Shown here one piece after another: positions 35,777 through 45,012 of a stretch of DNA of 64,000 bases (its first letter is position 1; each line of letters starts with the position of its first letter). Location of the stretch: assembly GCA_903907995.1 (NCBI GenBank), contig CAIVQH010000049.1:1-64000 (forward strand), written 5' to 3'. The stretch is from an uncultured Verrucomicrobiota bacterium (lineage in GTDB: Bacteria; Verrucomicrobiota; Verrucomicrobiia; Limisphaerales; UBA9464). The position numbers and the translations under genes are program-made. The notes below the pieces were generated by a model that was given only the letters and a program-made list of their open reading frames with translations, ran no database searches and was not told the DNA's origin.

Positions 35777-35851
35777 GGCGTGTTCGTCTATCGGCTAGGA
35801 CATAGCCCTCTCAAGGCTGAAAGACGGGTTCGATTCCCGTACGCGCTACCA
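35777..35851 (+). tRNA. tRNA-Glu (anticodon CUC)
   Basis: A 75-nt cloverleaf can be folded by eye: acceptor GGCGTGT / ACGCGCT (two G-U pairs), anticodon stem TAGCC / GGCTG with loop CTCTCAA giving anticodon CUC, and T arm ACGGG-TTCGATT-CCCGT. The discriminator A and an encoded CCA follow (35849-35851). The D-arm TCGTCTATCGGCTAGGACAT is typical of tRNA-Glu. A terminator lies 7 nt downstream. Confidence 0.9.
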
Positions 35852-35857
35852 ATTTCG

Positions 35858-35892
35858 CCGCCCGTGAAGGAACTTCACGGGCGGTTTCTTTT
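35858..35892 (+). terminator. Terminator after tRNA-Glu, overlapping the priA leader
   Basis: A perfect 12-bp stem (CCGCCCGTGAAG / CTTCACGGGCGG, loop GAA), followed by TTTCTTTT. The priA ATG starts right after the T tract, so priA must have a leader that crosses this hairpin or a start site inside it. Confidence 0.85.
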
Positions 35893-38154
35893 ATGGTCGC
35901 CCGTGTCACCCTCGAACTCGCCCTCCGCCGGGAGTTTGATTACGCCATCCCGGCCGAGCTGGCCGGGCGGGTGGAGGTAGGCACGCGGGTCAAGGTGCCC
36001 TTCGGCCACCGGCAGGTGCTGGGCGTGGTGACGGCGCTCGCCGAGGAATCCACCCACACCCAGCTCAAGCCGATCACCAAGGTCATCGGCGCGCAGAGCC
36101 TGGTCACGCCCAAGGTCCTGGCGCTGGCCCGCTGGATGGCTGAATATTACTGCTGCCCAGTCGAGACCGCGCTGAAGAGCGTGTTGCCCGAGGCGGTGCG
36201 CCAGGAAAAGGACGGCTGGCGGGAACTGCTCTACGTCCATGCACTGACTCCGCCGGCGGAATTCCCCAAACTGACCAAGCGTCAGGAAGCCATCTGGCAG
36301 ATCATCGAGGAATGGCGGGAACTGCCCCTGCAGGAGCTGCAGCGGCTCGGCGAGACCACCGCCGAAACCATCCGCAAACTGGAAGATCGCGGCCTCGTCC
36401 TGATCGCGCCGAAGGTGGACGAACGTGATCCCTACGCGAAGGAACAGATCGTCCCCACGCAATCGATGGTGCTGAACACGGATCAGGCGAAGGCGTTGAC
36501 CGCGATCGAGGCCGCGATGCTGGCCCTGGCGAAACCTCCTGCAGCAACCAAGGAACCGGGCGCTGCGGCGACACCGGGCACCTTCCTGCTGCACGGCGTC
36601 ACCGGCTCCGGCAAGACCGAGGTGTATCTTCAGGCGATCGCGCACGCGTTGGAGCGGGGCCTCGGCGCGATTGTGCTGGTGCCGGAAATCGCGCTGACCC
36701 CGCAGACCGTCGAGCGTTTCAAGGCGCGCTTCTCCTCGGGACCGCTCCAGACACTGGTGGCCGTGCTGCACTCGCACCTGAGCGGTGGCGAGCGCCACGA
36801 CGAATGGCACAAGATCCGGCAGGGCCGCGCCAAGATTGTCATCGGCGCCCGCTCGGCGATCTTTGCGCCGGTGGACCCGCTGGGGTTGATCATCGTGGAC
36901 GAGGAGCACGAGCATTCCTACAAGCAGGAGGAGTCCCCGCGCTATCACGCGCGCGATGTGGCGGTGCTGCGCGGCCAGCGGGAGGGCGCCGTTGTCGTGC
37001 TGGGCTCGGCGACGCCCTCGCTGGAGACTTACTACAACGCCAAGCGCGGCAAATACGCCCTGCTGGAGCTGCCTTCCCGCGCCACGGAAATGAAACTGCC
37101 GGTCGTCCGGGTGGTGGACATGCGGCATGAGGACACCAAGGGCAAGGCCTCGGTGCCGATCTTTTCGCAGCAGCTGCGCGAGGCCATCACGCAGCGGCTG
37201 GAGCGCGGCGAGCAGACGATGCTGTTCCTGAACCGCCGGGGCTACTCGACCTCGCTGCAATGCGAGAAGTGCGGCTACGTCGCCGGCTGTCCGAATTGCA
37301 GCGTGTCACTGACCTTCCATCGGCAGTCGCAACGGCTGCTCTGCCACATCTGCGGGCACGAGGAACCCGTGCCCAAGAAATGTCCGGCACCGCAGTGCGG
37401 CAACCCCGCCATCCGCTATTCGGGCGTCGGCACCGAACGCGTCGAGGACACCCTCGGAAAACTCTTCCCCAAAGCCCGCGTGCAGCGGATGGATTCCGAC
37501 ACGCTGAAGCGCAAGGACGACTACCGGCGCATCCTCACCGACTTCCGCCTCGGCAAGATCGACATCCTCGTCGGCACCCAGATGATCGCGAAGGGACTGC
37601 ATTTCCCGAACGTGACGCTGGTCGGGATCATCCACGCCGACCTGTCGCTGCACCTGCCCGATTTCCGTTCGGGCGAACGCACCTTCCAGCTGCTCACCCA
37701 GGTCAGCGGCCGGGCCGGGCGCGGCGATGTGGAGGGCGAGGTGTTTGTGCAAAGCTTCACGCCGTTTCATCCGGCGATCCAATACGCGCGCCGGCATGAC
37801 TTCCTCGGTTTCTACGACCAGGAGATCGAGTTCCGCGAGCAACTGCGCTACCCGCCGTTTGCGCGTGTGGCGCTGCTGACCCTGAAGGGCCGCAACGAGG
37901 AAAAGGTGAAGTTCACCGCCGAGCACGTCCGAAAGTGGCTCGATGAGCACCTCGCCGGTTGGAAGGACGTGACGATCGCCGGTCCCGCTCCGGCCCCGCT
38001 CGCCCGGGCGGAATCCTTCTTCCGCTATCACCTGATGCTCCGCACCCGCGCAATGTCACGGCTCAGCGCGGAGCTGACGCGGCTGCAAACGGAACTTGCC
38101 CTGCCCGACGACCTGACGCTGACGGTGGATGTCGACCCGGTGAATCTCGCGTAG
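35893..38154 (+). CDS. priA: Primosomal protein N' (PriA helicase)
   Basis: 753-residue 3'-5' DNA helicase that restarts stalled replication forks by loading the replicative helicase. Seen in order: N-terminal 3'-DNA-binding domain (residues 1-100), Walker A GVTGSGKTEVY (about 235), DEEH box (VDEEHEHSYKQEE) and GSATPSLE. The zinc-binding Cys region (CEKCGYVAGCPNC, CHICG, KKCPAPQCG) and helicase motifs V-VI (VGTQMIAKGLHFP, VSGRAGRGD) follow. Length is close to the usual 730. The gene stands alone behind tRNA-Glu and converges with a small membrane-protein gene, with a phased inverted repeat in the gap. Confidence 0.96.
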   Translation: MVARVTLELALRREFDYAIPAELAGRVEVGTRVKVPFGHRQVLGVVTALAEESTHTQLKPITKVIGAQSLVTPKVLALARWMAEYYCCPVETALKSVLPEAVRQEKDGWRELLYVHALTPPAEFPKLTKRQEAIWQIIEEWRELPLQELQRLGETTAETIRKLEDRGLVLIAPKVDERDPYAKEQIVPTQSMVLNTDQAKALTAIEAAMLALAKPPAATKEPGAAATPGTFLLHGVTGSGKTEVYLQAIAHALERGLGAIVLVPEIALTPQTVERFKARFSSGPLQTLVAVLHSHLSGGERHDEWHKIRQGRAKIVIGARSAIFAPVDPLGLIIVDEEHEHSYKQEESPRYHARDVAVLRGQREGAVVVLGSATPSLETYYNAKRGKYALLELPSRATEMKLPVVRVVDMRHEDTKGKASVPIFSQQLREAITQRLERGEQTMLFLNRRGYSTSLQCEKCGYVAGCPNCSVSLTFHRQSQRLLCHICGHEEPVPKKCPAPQCGNPAIRYSGVGTERVEDTLGKLFPKARVQRMDSDTLKRKDDYRRILTDFRLGKIDILVGTQMIAKGLHFPNVTLVGIIHADLSLHLPDFRSGERTFQLLTQVSGRAGRGDVEGEVFVQSFTPFHPAIQYARRHDFLGFYDQEIEFREQLRYPPFARVALLTLKGRNEEKVKFTAEHVRKWLDEHLAGWKDVTIAGPAPAPLARAESFFRYHLMLRTRAMSRLSAELTRLQTELALPDDLTLTVDVDPVNLA

Positions 38155-38166
38155 CGGGTGCAGCCT

Positions 38167-38254
38167 TAATCTTACTCGTAATCGTAATCATAACCTCTCC
38201 CCGATACGTCGTTGGAAGGAGCGAGATTACGATTACGATTATGACTATGATTAA
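38167..38254. repeat. Hexamer-phased inverted repeat element, copy B
   Basis: Left arm 38167-38196 reads TAATCT TACTCG TAATCG and TAATCA TAACCT. Right arm 38225-38254 reads GATTAC GATTAC GATTAT and GACTAT GATTAA. The arms are complementary in the same 6-nt register; the spacer is 28 nt. It lies between the ends of convergent genes, so it might also act as a two-way terminator. Confidence 0.8.
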
Positions 38255-38272
38255 GAAGAGAGACGAGCCAGC

Positions 38273-38656
38273 TCACTTCTTCCACGGATGCTTCAGGCCG
38301 GCCCAGGCCAGCAACGCCAGCCCGACCGGGGTGCCAGTGACGGAGAATGGCACCGCCGCAACCACGCCGAGAAACAGCGCTTTCCAGAACGACTTGCCCC
38401 GGCTGTCACCCTGTTTGCGACGCTGAATCCAGTACACCGGCAGAAACACGCTGAGGAAGCTCAACGGAATCGTGATCGGCCAGTCGATGACCGCCCAGTC
38501 GGCGAAATTCCACAGGTTGTCGACAATAATGAGCAGCGTGGCGGAGAGCGGATGGAAAGGTGCCCGACCGGCTGGCGGAGCTGATGGTGGGGGAATGGCC
38601 GGGGGAACCGGCGCATCCGGCGGCAGCACTTCCGGGATGATTATCGGTTCGCTCAT
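38273..38656 (-). CDS. Small membrane protein with a proline-rich N-terminus
   Basis: 127 residues, function unrecognised. A Pro-rich start (IIIPEVLPPDAPVPPAIPPP) is followed by a hydrophobic region with two likely membrane segments (WPITIPLSFLSVFLPVYWI and FWKALFLGVVAAVPFSVTGT). A basic stretch (QRRKQGDSRGKSFWK) lies between them. The start at MSEPIIIPEV follows an AAAGGTGG ribosome-binding site. Confidence 0.65.
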   Translation of the reverse strand: MSEPIIIPEVLPPDAPVPPAIPPPSAPPAGRAPFHPLSATLLIIVDNLWNFADWAVIDWPITIPLSFLSVFLPVYWIQRRKQGDSRGKSFWKALFLGVVAAVPFSVTGTPVGLALLAWAGLKHPWKK

Positions 38657-38715
38657 GCCACCTTTCATGTGACACGAAATGTCGCTCATCGCAAGGAGCG
38701 GTCAAAGTGGCAAAG

Positions 38716-38744
38716 AAAAAACCCGTGCCCATGGAGGGCACGGG
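38716..38744 (-). terminator. Terminator of the AMP-ligase-like gene
   Basis: A 9-bp stem (CCCGTGCCC / GGGCACGGG, loop ATGGA). On the minus strand it is followed by a run of T (A run 38716-38721). It lies 20 nt after the stop of the gene ending at 38765. Confidence 0.85.
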
Positions 38745-38764
38745 GCGAGAGAGCATCATGTAGC

Positions 38765-39847
38765 TCAGTAAACCCCTTCGACGATGTTTGCCGTCATGGC
38801 CCCAAAAGGGCGCACGTCACCGACGCCATCCCAGGCATAGGGCGGACGCGGCGCGCGGCGGAAGGCCTCGTCGCGTTCGAGGAAGCGGGGCATGAAGAAT
38901 TCCTTCGTGAGGGTGGTCAGCTCGACGCGGCCCAATTCACCGTAGTTCACCAGTTCGGTGGTCGCATCCGGCTTCACGACGCGCAGCACGGCGCGCGGCT
39001 GCGGGGAATAATAGGTGACGCTGAAATTGTCCTCCGGCTGGAGCGGCACGCTGGCTGCGAGGCCCATGAGGGTGTTGCCGTAGGTCGGGTAGAAGCCGAT
39101 GCGGTTCTCGAGCAGTTCCTCGACGATGAAGCGCACTTCCTGCGGCTTCATGGAGGTGCCGCCGCAGAAGACGCCGCGGATGCCGGCATCCCAGAGGTTC
39201 TCCCGTTCCGCGAGCGCCTCCAGCAGCTTGGGCGTGGTGAAGAGGCCGGTGACCTTGCGGTGCTTGAGGATCATCGCCGCCTGGTCCACGACGTGGGCCA
39301 TGTACTGCTTCGCGACGTCGTACTGCTTGTTCGTGATGAGCTTCTTCACGAAGCGCGGATCGAGATCAATGAAGTAGCATGAGCTGCCGCGCACGTTGGC
39401 GAGGTGCTCGATCGCGAGACGCAGCCGGCGGGGCCCGGTCGGGCCCATCATCAGCCACGCGCCGCCGCGCGGGAAGTGGGCGTCGGAGATCTTCTCGCTG
39501 AACTCGGAGTAATCGACCTTGTAGTCGTTCCAGCCGATGCGCTGCTTGGGCATGCCCGTGGTGCCGCCGGTCTCGAAGATGTTGAACGGTTTGCCCTTGA
39601 AGGCCGCCGGCACCCAGACCTCGGGCTGGAGGTCGCGCAGGAACTCGTCCTGGAAGTGCGGGAACTTCATCACGTCGGCGAAGCTCTTCACCTCCTTGCG
39701 CGGGTCGAAATTCTTGCCGGCCCAGTCGAGCCAGAAGGGCGAGCCGGTCTCGGGGCTGAAGTGCCACTGGATGATTTCGAGCAGGTGCGCGTCGAGCTGC
39801 GCCTGGGCGGCGGCGACGGCTTCGGGAGCGACAGTAGGGATTGGCAT
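38765..39847 (-). CDS. Phenylacetate-CoA ligase-like adenylate-forming protein
   Basis: 360 residues. The ATP-phosphate loop FETGGTTGMPKQRIG is at about residues 90-104, and other parts (GVFCGGTSMKPQE, YPTYGNTLMGL) fit the PaaK/acyl-CoA ligase family. It is shorter than PaaK (about 430) and the usual C-terminal lid seems reduced, ending near FGAMTANIVEGVY, so it may be an adenylate-forming enzyme that passes the acyl group to an unusual partner. The substrate is unknown. It is transcribed alone with its own terminator. Confidence 0.75.
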   Translation of the reverse strand: MPIPTVAPEAVAAAQAQLDAHLLEIIQWHFSPETGSPFWLDWAGKNFDPRKEVKSFADVMKFPHFQDEFLRDLQPEVWVPAAFKGKPFNIFETGGTTGMPKQRIGWNDYKVDYSEFSEKISDAHFPRGGAWLMMGPTGPRRLRLAIEHLANVRGSSCYFIDLDPRFVKKLITNKQYDVAKQYMAHVVDQAAMILKHRKVTGLFTTPKLLEALAERENLWDAGIRGVFCGGTSMKPQEVRFIVEELLENRIGFYPTYGNTLMGLAASVPLQPEDNFSVTYYSPQPRAVLRVVKPDATTELVNYGELGRVELTTLTKEFFMPRFLERDEAFRRAPRPPYAWDGVGDVRPFGAMTANIVEGVY

Positions 39848-39976
39848 AAAATCGATTGTTGCCGCGACGATATTACGTGTCCGTACCTTTTGAAAATGGG
39901 AAGTTGCGCTGAATGCGGCGAAATCACGGAGGGGTGGGGACGGCAGCGCCGTCCCTACCGGAGTTCGCCGGACGAT

Positions 39977-40336
39977 TCAGCGGCGTTTGCCCTGGCGCAG
40001 CAGTTCGATGGCGTGCAGGGCGATGGGGTCCCCGCGTTCCGCAGCAGCGGCGAGCTGGGTTTGCAATGTGGCGAGGGAATCCTGTACCGCCGTGAGCTGC
40101 TCGGCAGTGAGGTTCGGCCGGTAGCGCAGGTCCTGCAGGGCTACCACGGCGGTTTCGACATCGTTGGAGCGGGCGGCGGCCTGGGCCAGCTGCGCCAACC
40201 GGGAAAGCTCGTCGTCCTTGCCGGAGAAGGTTTGCGCCAGCGGCGCGGTCGCGCTTTCCGCCGTGTCCTTTTTGCAGCCCGCCGCGAGGAGCGCCAGGAA
40301 CGCCAGGCCGGTGGCCAGATTCCGCACGTTCATCAT
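39977..40336 (-). CDS. Small lipoprotein
   Basis: 119 residues. N-terminal signal with lipobox ([20 protein letters not shown] followed by C) marks a lipoprotein. The mature part is Ala/Gln/Leu-rich and helical, consistent with a coiled coil ([20 protein letters not shown]). Function unknown. Its ATG overlaps the stop of the upstream pseudopilin gene (ATGA), so the two are translated together and may act together in secretion or the pilus-like system. Confidence 0.7.
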   Translation of the reverse strand: MMNVRNLATGLAFLALLAAGCKKDTAESATAPLAQTFSGKDDELSRLAQLAQAAARSNDVETAVVALQDLRYRPNLTAEQLTAVQDSLATLQTQLAAAAERGDPIALHAIELLRQGKRR

Positions 40337-41055
40337 TGGCCGCCTTTCGCCGCCCCGGGGACGTTCCACAGCCGGCTCGGGCCGCGCACGGCCTCCTGCT
40401 GGAAGGCCAGCAGCTTGATGTACTCCACGCTGCCGCTGACGACGCCGACCGTCGTGCCCCGGTTGTGAATGCGCGTGATGTTTTCGCTGGGTGAGCTGGA
40501 GGCGTCGTTGAAGTCGGAGAAGCTCCGCTCATCCGCCTGCCACAGGATGATGCCGTCCGGCCGCATCACCGACTGTTTGAAGGTCTTCCGCTGCGCCTGA
40601 AACTCGCTGACGCTGCCGTTCATGATGTAGCTGGAAAGCTTCTCCGCGCGCAGGCGGAAGGCGGCGGTGTTGGTCTTGTCGAGCGGGCAGAAGTACGGTT
40701 TGTCCTCGCGCACGTAGCGCCGGAGCAGGCCGCGGTCCACGAAATCGCGGTTGGTGATCGCCGGCGGCTGGCCGCTGAGCATCGGCAGGTAGAGCCAGCC
40801 GGCAAAGCCCGGGTCGAAGCCCCAGTTGGGAAAGGGCAGGAAGTCGTTGTTGTCCCCCGTGTAAAGCGACACCGAGAGCATGATCTGCTTCTGGTTGTTC
40901 AGGCAGGCGGTGCGGTGGGCCTGCTCCTTGGCCTTGCTGAGTGCGGGCAGCAACAGGCCGGCGAGGATGGCGATGATCGCAATGACCACCAGCAGCTCGA
41001 TGAGGGTGAAGGCCCGGCTGAATGGGCGACCGGGACGGTTGAAAGCGGATCTCAT
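40333..41055 (-). CDS. Type II secretion pseudopilin-like protein
   Basis: 240 residues. The prepilin signature ([20 protein letters not shown]) begins about residue 15, with cleavage expected after Ala15. A C-terminal domain with [19 protein letters not shown] and [11 protein letters not shown] follows, as in the many PVC-group pseudopilins annotated with DUF1559-like or type II secretion domains. These proteins are often numerous in Verrucomicrobia and may form surface fibres or a secretion pseudopilus. No secretion ATPase is nearby. Confidence 0.85.
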   Translation of the reverse strand: MRSAFNRPGRPFSRAFTLIELLVVIAIIAILAGLLLPALSKAKEQAHRTACLNNQKQIMLSVSLYTGDNNDFLPFPNWGFDPGFAGWLYLPMLSGQPPAITNRDFVDRGLLRRYVREDKPYFCPLDKTNTAAFRLRAEKLSSYIMNGSVSEFQAQRKTFKQSVMRPDGIILWQADERSFSDFNDASSSPSENITRIHNRGTTVGVVSGSVEYIKLLAFQQEAVRGPSRLWNVPGAAKGGQ

Positions 41056-41251
41056 TTTCTGGGGAAGCGAAGCTTGGTCGGTTTCTTAGACGGGTTCGCT
41101 TTCCAAGATCAATAGGGGAATGCGGGCGCGGCTTCATGCCGCGAACAGGGGATTCTTCCCGTGGCCCGGCGTGCACACTGCGGGGAGTCGCAAATCATCG
41201 CCGACGGGTGTCGGCGGTCGCTGCGGCGTCAACGGTCCAAACCTTCAAACC

Positions 41252-43906
41252 ATGCTTACCTCTGTTCTTCTCCGGCGGTGCTGTGCGGGGCTGGCGGCGC
41301 TGAGTGCCGCCGCCCTCACGGCCCAGGCCGGCACCTACAAGACCATCACGATTGACGGCTCCTTCGGCGACTGGGCCGGAGTGCCGCTCGCCTACGAGGA
41401 TCCCGCCGACTCGACCGATTCGGCGGACTACCGGCGCATCTACATCGCGAACGACGACAACTACCTCTATGTGCGTTTCACGCTGGAGCGGGCCGCGAAT
41501 CCATTCCTTTCCAACGCGAACATCTTCATCGACACCGATGCCAGCGTTGACACGGGCTACAAGGCCATCGTCGGCTCGGAGCTGCTGATCCAGAGCGGTG
41601 CGGGTTACGACGAACGCGGCGGCGGCTTCAACGAGGGCGGCGTCAACGGGCTTGGCTGGCTGGCTGCGCCCACGGGCGAGGCGACGGAGTTTGAAGTGCG
41701 CATCGCGCGCAACGCGGCTTATGGCAGCGACGGTGCGCCGGTCTTTGTCAGCGACACCTTCGCGCTCCTGCTCGAGTCGGAGGATTCTCATTTTGTGCGC
41801 CAGGATACCGCCCCCGACACGGAAGGCCTGGTTTACACCTTCGCGCCGGCACCGCCGCCGCTGACGACACCGCAGACCCTGGCTTCACTCACCGGCACCA
41901 CCTGGCGCGTGAACGATTCCGGCAACGATCTCGGCACGGCCTGGAAAGAGTCTGACTTCGATGATTCGGGTGCCGGCTGGAAGAGCGGCACCGGCCTTTT
42001 TGGCTACACGCCGGCGGCGGGCAGCTATCCGGCGGCCATCGCCACCCCGCTCGCCATCGGGGCAGGCACGGTGTACCTGCGGACCACGTTCCCCTGGAAC
42101 TTCAGCCCGCTGAACCTCGTTTTCGCCGTCAGCAACTATCTGAGCGATGGCGCCGTCATCTACCTGAACGGCGCGGAGGTGCGCCGGGTGCGGCTGCCGG
42201 ACGGGACGGTCAGCTTTGGCACGGCCGCCACGGGTGGACCCGCGACGGTGGGGCAGGCGGAGATCTTTGGCATTCCCGGTTCATCGCTCATCACGGGCGA
42301 CAATGTGCTCGCGGTGGAGCTGCATCAGTCCGCCGCCACGCCGGCCGATCTCGTCTTCGGCCTTTCACTCACGGCCACACCGTCGTATCCGGTCAGCCTG
42401 GTAAACCCGGCGGAACCGGCCGACCGCACGGTGACCGCCGGCGACACGACGACCTTCACGGCGGAAGTGCTGGGCACGCCGCCGCTGACCTACGAATGGC
42501 GCAAGGGCAGCGATCCGATTCCCGGCGCGAACGGGCCGACCTACACGCTCACCCCGGTGCTCAAATCGGATGAGGGCACGTACTCGCTGCACGTCACCAA
42601 TCCGGGCGGCACGGTGGCCACACGGGCCGCGCAGCTCACTGTCAACGTCACGCCGGTCACGATCACCGACGCCACCCTGCCCGCCGACCTCACCATCGCC
42701 GAAGGTTCACCGGCCACTTTCACGGTCGCCGTGGCCGGTTCACCGACGATCACCTACCAGTGGCTCAAGGGCGGCTTTCCCATCACCGACGCCACGGCGG
42801 CCACGTACACCATTCCCGCCGTGGGTCCGGATGATGCCGGCGACTACGCCGTGCAGGTCAGCAATCCGGCGGTGCCGCTGCTGCTGAGCCGTACGGCCAA
42901 GCTTACGGTGCTCAAGGATCAGACGCCGCCAAGCCTGGCTTCCGTGGCGGGCTCGCCCAACGTGGTGACGGTGACTTTCTCCGAGCCGGTGGATGCGACC
43001 ACGGGTGGCGACAAGAGCCATTACACGATCGGCGGCCTGACGGTGACTTCAGCCACCGTCAGCACCAACAATCCGGCGGTGGTGACGCTGGTCACCTCGA
43101 AACAGACGCTGCTCACCGAATATACGGTGTCGGTTACCGGCGTGCAGGACCGCTTTGGCAACACCATCGCGGCCGGCTCGCAAAAGAAGTTCCGCTCGAC
43201 CATCGTCATCGACGGTTCGTTTGACGACTGGGGCGACGTGGCGGTGGCCTACAGCGACGCCAACGAAGCACCTGCGGCGGGCACCGACTTCAAGGACATC
43301 TGGGTCGCGAATGACGACCAGTATCTCTACATCCGCTTCACGCTGTATGCCCCCGGCGATCCTGGCACCTACCTGAACAACATCTTCGTGGATGCCGATC
43401 CGAACAACGCCGGCTTCAGCACCTACGGGATCGGCTCGGAGATGCTCATCCAGCAGGGGACCGGCTATCAGCAGAAGAACGGCGCATTCAACGAGGGCGG
43501 CATCGACGGGCTGGATTCTGCCATGCTGCCGACCGGCCAGGGAACGGACTTCGAGCTGCGCATCTCGCGCTCCGCGAAGTATGACACCGACCAGTTGCCG
43601 GTGTTCGTGGCCGACACCATCAAATTCTTCCTGGAGACCGAGAATACCAGCTTCGTCACCACCGACACGGCCCCGGACAGCGGTGGCCTGGAATACACCT
43701 TTGTCAGTGTGACCCCGAGCGATCTGGGGCCGCTCGTCATCACGCCGCAGGCCGGCGGCAAGCTCGTCATCACCTGGACCGGGCAAGGCCGGCTGCAGTC
43801 ACGTGCCTCCGCCACGGACGGTGACTGGACGGATGTAGCCGGCGCGGCCAGTGGCGTCGAAATCACGCCGAGTGCGGCGGCGCAGTTTTACCGGCTCACG
43901 CTGTAG
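41252..43906 (+). CDS. Large secreted protein with two CBM9/DOMON-like and Ig-like domains
   Basis: 884 residues, exported (signal about 1-27). Two copies of a DOMON/CBM9-like domain begin ITIDGSFGDWAGVPLAYED (about 30-180) and IVIDGSFDDWGDVAVAYSD (about 650-810). Both share the blocks IANDDNYLYVRFTL / VANDDQYLYIRFTL and FNEGG(V/I)(N/D)GL. Between them are a galactose-binding-like domain with NVLAVELHQSA, two Ig-like domains (YEWRKGSDPIPGANGPTYTL, YQWLKGGFPITDATAATYTI) and an SbsA-like Ig domain (VTVTFSEPVDATTGG). No sorting tail is seen. It probably binds carbohydrate or matrix outside the cell. Confidence 0.82.
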   Translation: MLTSVLLRRCCAGLAALSAAALTAQAGTYKTITIDGSFGDWAGVPLAYEDPADSTDSADYRRIYIANDDNYLYVRFTLERAANPFLSNANIFIDTDASVDTGYKAIVGSELLIQSGAGYDERGGGFNEGGVNGLGWLAAPTGEATEFEVRIARNAAYGSDGAPVFVSDTFALLLESEDSHFVRQDTAPDTEGLVYTFAPAPPPLTTPQTLASLTGTTWRVNDSGNDLGTAWKESDFDDSGAGWKSGTGLFGYTPAAGSYPAAIATPLAIGAGTVYLRTTFPWNFSPLNLVFAVSNYLSDGAVIYLNGAEVRRVRLPDGTVSFGTAATGGPATVGQAEIFGIPGSSLITGDNVLAVELHQSAATPADLVFGLSLTATPSYPVSLVNPAEPADRTVTAGDTTTFTAEVLGTPPLTYEWRKGSDPIPGANGPTYTLTPVLKSDEGTYSLHVTNPGGTVATRAAQLTVNVTPVTITDATLPADLTIAEGSPATFTVAVAGSPTITYQWLKGGFPITDATAATYTIPAVGPDDAGDYAVQVSNPAVPLLLSRTAKLTVLKDQTPPSLASVAGSPNVVTVTFSEPVDATTGGDKSHYTIGGLTVTSATVSTNNPAVVTLVTSKQTLLTEYTVSVTGVQDRFGNTIAAGSQKKFRSTIVIDGSFDDWGDVAVAYSDANEAPAAGTDFKDIWVANDDQYLYIRFTLYAPGDPGTYLNNIFVDADPNNAGFSTYGIGSEMLIQQGTGYQQKNGAFNEGGIDGLDSAMLPTGQGTDFELRISRSAKYDTDQLPVFVADTIKFFLETENTSFVTTDTAPDSGGLEYTFVSVTPSDLGPLVITPQAGGKLVITWTGQGRLQSRASATDGDWTDVAGAASGVEITPSAAAQFYRLTL

Positions 43907-43928
43907 AGTGTGGGGTTGAGTGAGAACG

Positions 43929-43965
43929 GGCGGCGGCCGGTCTCCGGTCGCCGCCTTTGTTTTTC
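43929..43965 (+). terminator. Terminator after the large secreted protein
   Basis: A 12-bp stem (GGCGGCGGCCGG / CCGGTCGCCGCC, one G-U pair, loop TCT), followed by TTTGTTTTT. It lies 22 nt after the stop. Confidence 0.82.
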
Positions 43966-44004
43966 CAAGACGGTTGCCCCGGTCTCCGCCGGATGGGCGG
44001 CGCG

Positions 44005-44991
44005 TCAGTCGATGCGGGCCTGGAAGAAGGTGCTGGCCGCAGGCGTCAAAAGCACCGGATCAAAGACCACCTGACCGGTGAAGGTGAGATTGGTCGTGAG
44101 GGGTGACCAGGTCGGAAGGTTCAGGGAGCGTGAGACCACATAGCGGCCGGCGGGGCCGTTCACTTCCAGCCGGCCCGCGTCCGCGCCCGTGCGCTTCAGT
44201 TCGACCTTCGGGGGCTGAATTTCCGCCGCCGCACGATTGGCGGCCTCGACCAGGTTGAGTTCCGTCTCCCAGTAGGTCGGCAGGGTATCCCATGGGTTGT
44301 CGAGCACGTCGTCGGTCACGTAGAGGAAGCCGGCGTTGCGCGCCTGCGCCAGCGTGACGGTATTGGTGAGCGAGGCGGTGCTCGCTACCGTGTGCAGCAG
44401 GTGGCAGAAGCGGTGCGCGGGATATTTCTTGTTCCATGCCGACGGCACATAGCCCGCGTAGCCGCTGCCATTCTCGAAGGTGACCAGCGTGTCCACCGTG
44501 GGCTTGGTGAGGTAGATTTCCTGTGTCTGCGTGCCCGGATTGCCTGTGACGTGGTAGGTCGCTTTCAGGCGCACGATGTAGTCGTGCAGTTCCTGGTAGT
44601 AGGCGACGGAGTTGGTGCCGCCGTCGTTGCTCATCTCATCGAGGAAGAAGCCGTCGAGGGTGTACCACTGGTGGTAGCGCAGGATGTCAGCTTCGGCGTC
44701 GGCGGTCGGACGCTTGCCGTAGGCGGTGGAAACATAGCCGGTGACGCGTCCGTCGGCATTGCGCACGGCCTGGATGGCGCGGGTGTACTGCGCACTGGCA
44801 GAAGTGCCCGGGCCGCTGTTCGGATTCATGATGGCGACCAGGGGCACGCGTTTGGCCGCCACGGCCAACCGGTCCCAATCACCGCCCGGTTGTGGGTCAA
44901 AATAGGCGGGCACCATCACCGATAGACCTCCGGCCAGGGCGGGTGAGGCGAGGACGGCCAGGAGGAGCAGGGGAAGCAGCGGACGGTTCAT
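44005..44991 (-). CDS. Spherulation-specific family 4-like secreted protein
   Basis: 328 residues with signal peptide MNRPLLPLLLLAVLASPALA. The domain matches Spherulin4-type proteins (VMVPAYFDPQPGGDWDRL, AIMNPNSGPG, YVSTAYGKRP, DGFFLDEMSNDGG), a TIM-barrel-like fold related to glycoside hydrolases such as endo-alpha-1,4-galactosaminidases. A C-terminal beta region follows (YVVSRSLNLPTWSPL, FFQARID). It may bind or cut an extracellular polysaccharide (inference). It ends a minus-strand run with a two-component pair just upstream. Confidence 0.78.
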   Translation of the reverse strand: MNRPLLPLLLLAVLASPALAGGLSVMVPAYFDPQPGGDWDRLAVAAKRVPLVAIMNPNSGPGTSASAQYTRAIQAVRNADGRVTGYVSTAYGKRPTADAEADILRYHQWYTLDGFFLDEMSNDGGTNSVAYYQELHDYIVRLKATYHVTGNPGTQTQEIYLTKPTVDTLVTFENGSGYAGYVPSAWNKKYPAHRFCHLLHTVASTASLTNTVTLAQARNAGFLYVTDDVLDNPWDTLPTYWETELNLVEAANRAAAEIQPPKVELKRTGADAGRLEVNGPAGRYVVSRSLNLPTWSPLTTNLTFTGQVVFDPVLLTPAASTFFQARID

Positions 44992-45012
44992 GGCAAAGGA
45001 TTCAACGGCGGT

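Noticed and set aside
35777-35851. tRNA-Glu as the attachment site of an integrated element carrying the PEP-CTERM array
   Set aside because: No integrase gene and no duplicated tRNA 3' end were seen on either side.
39925-39960. Short palindrome GGGACGGC-AGC-GCCGTCCC as a terminator
   Set aside because: No T tract follows on either strand; it is more likely a small GC-rich repeat like the ones near 21440 and 63796.
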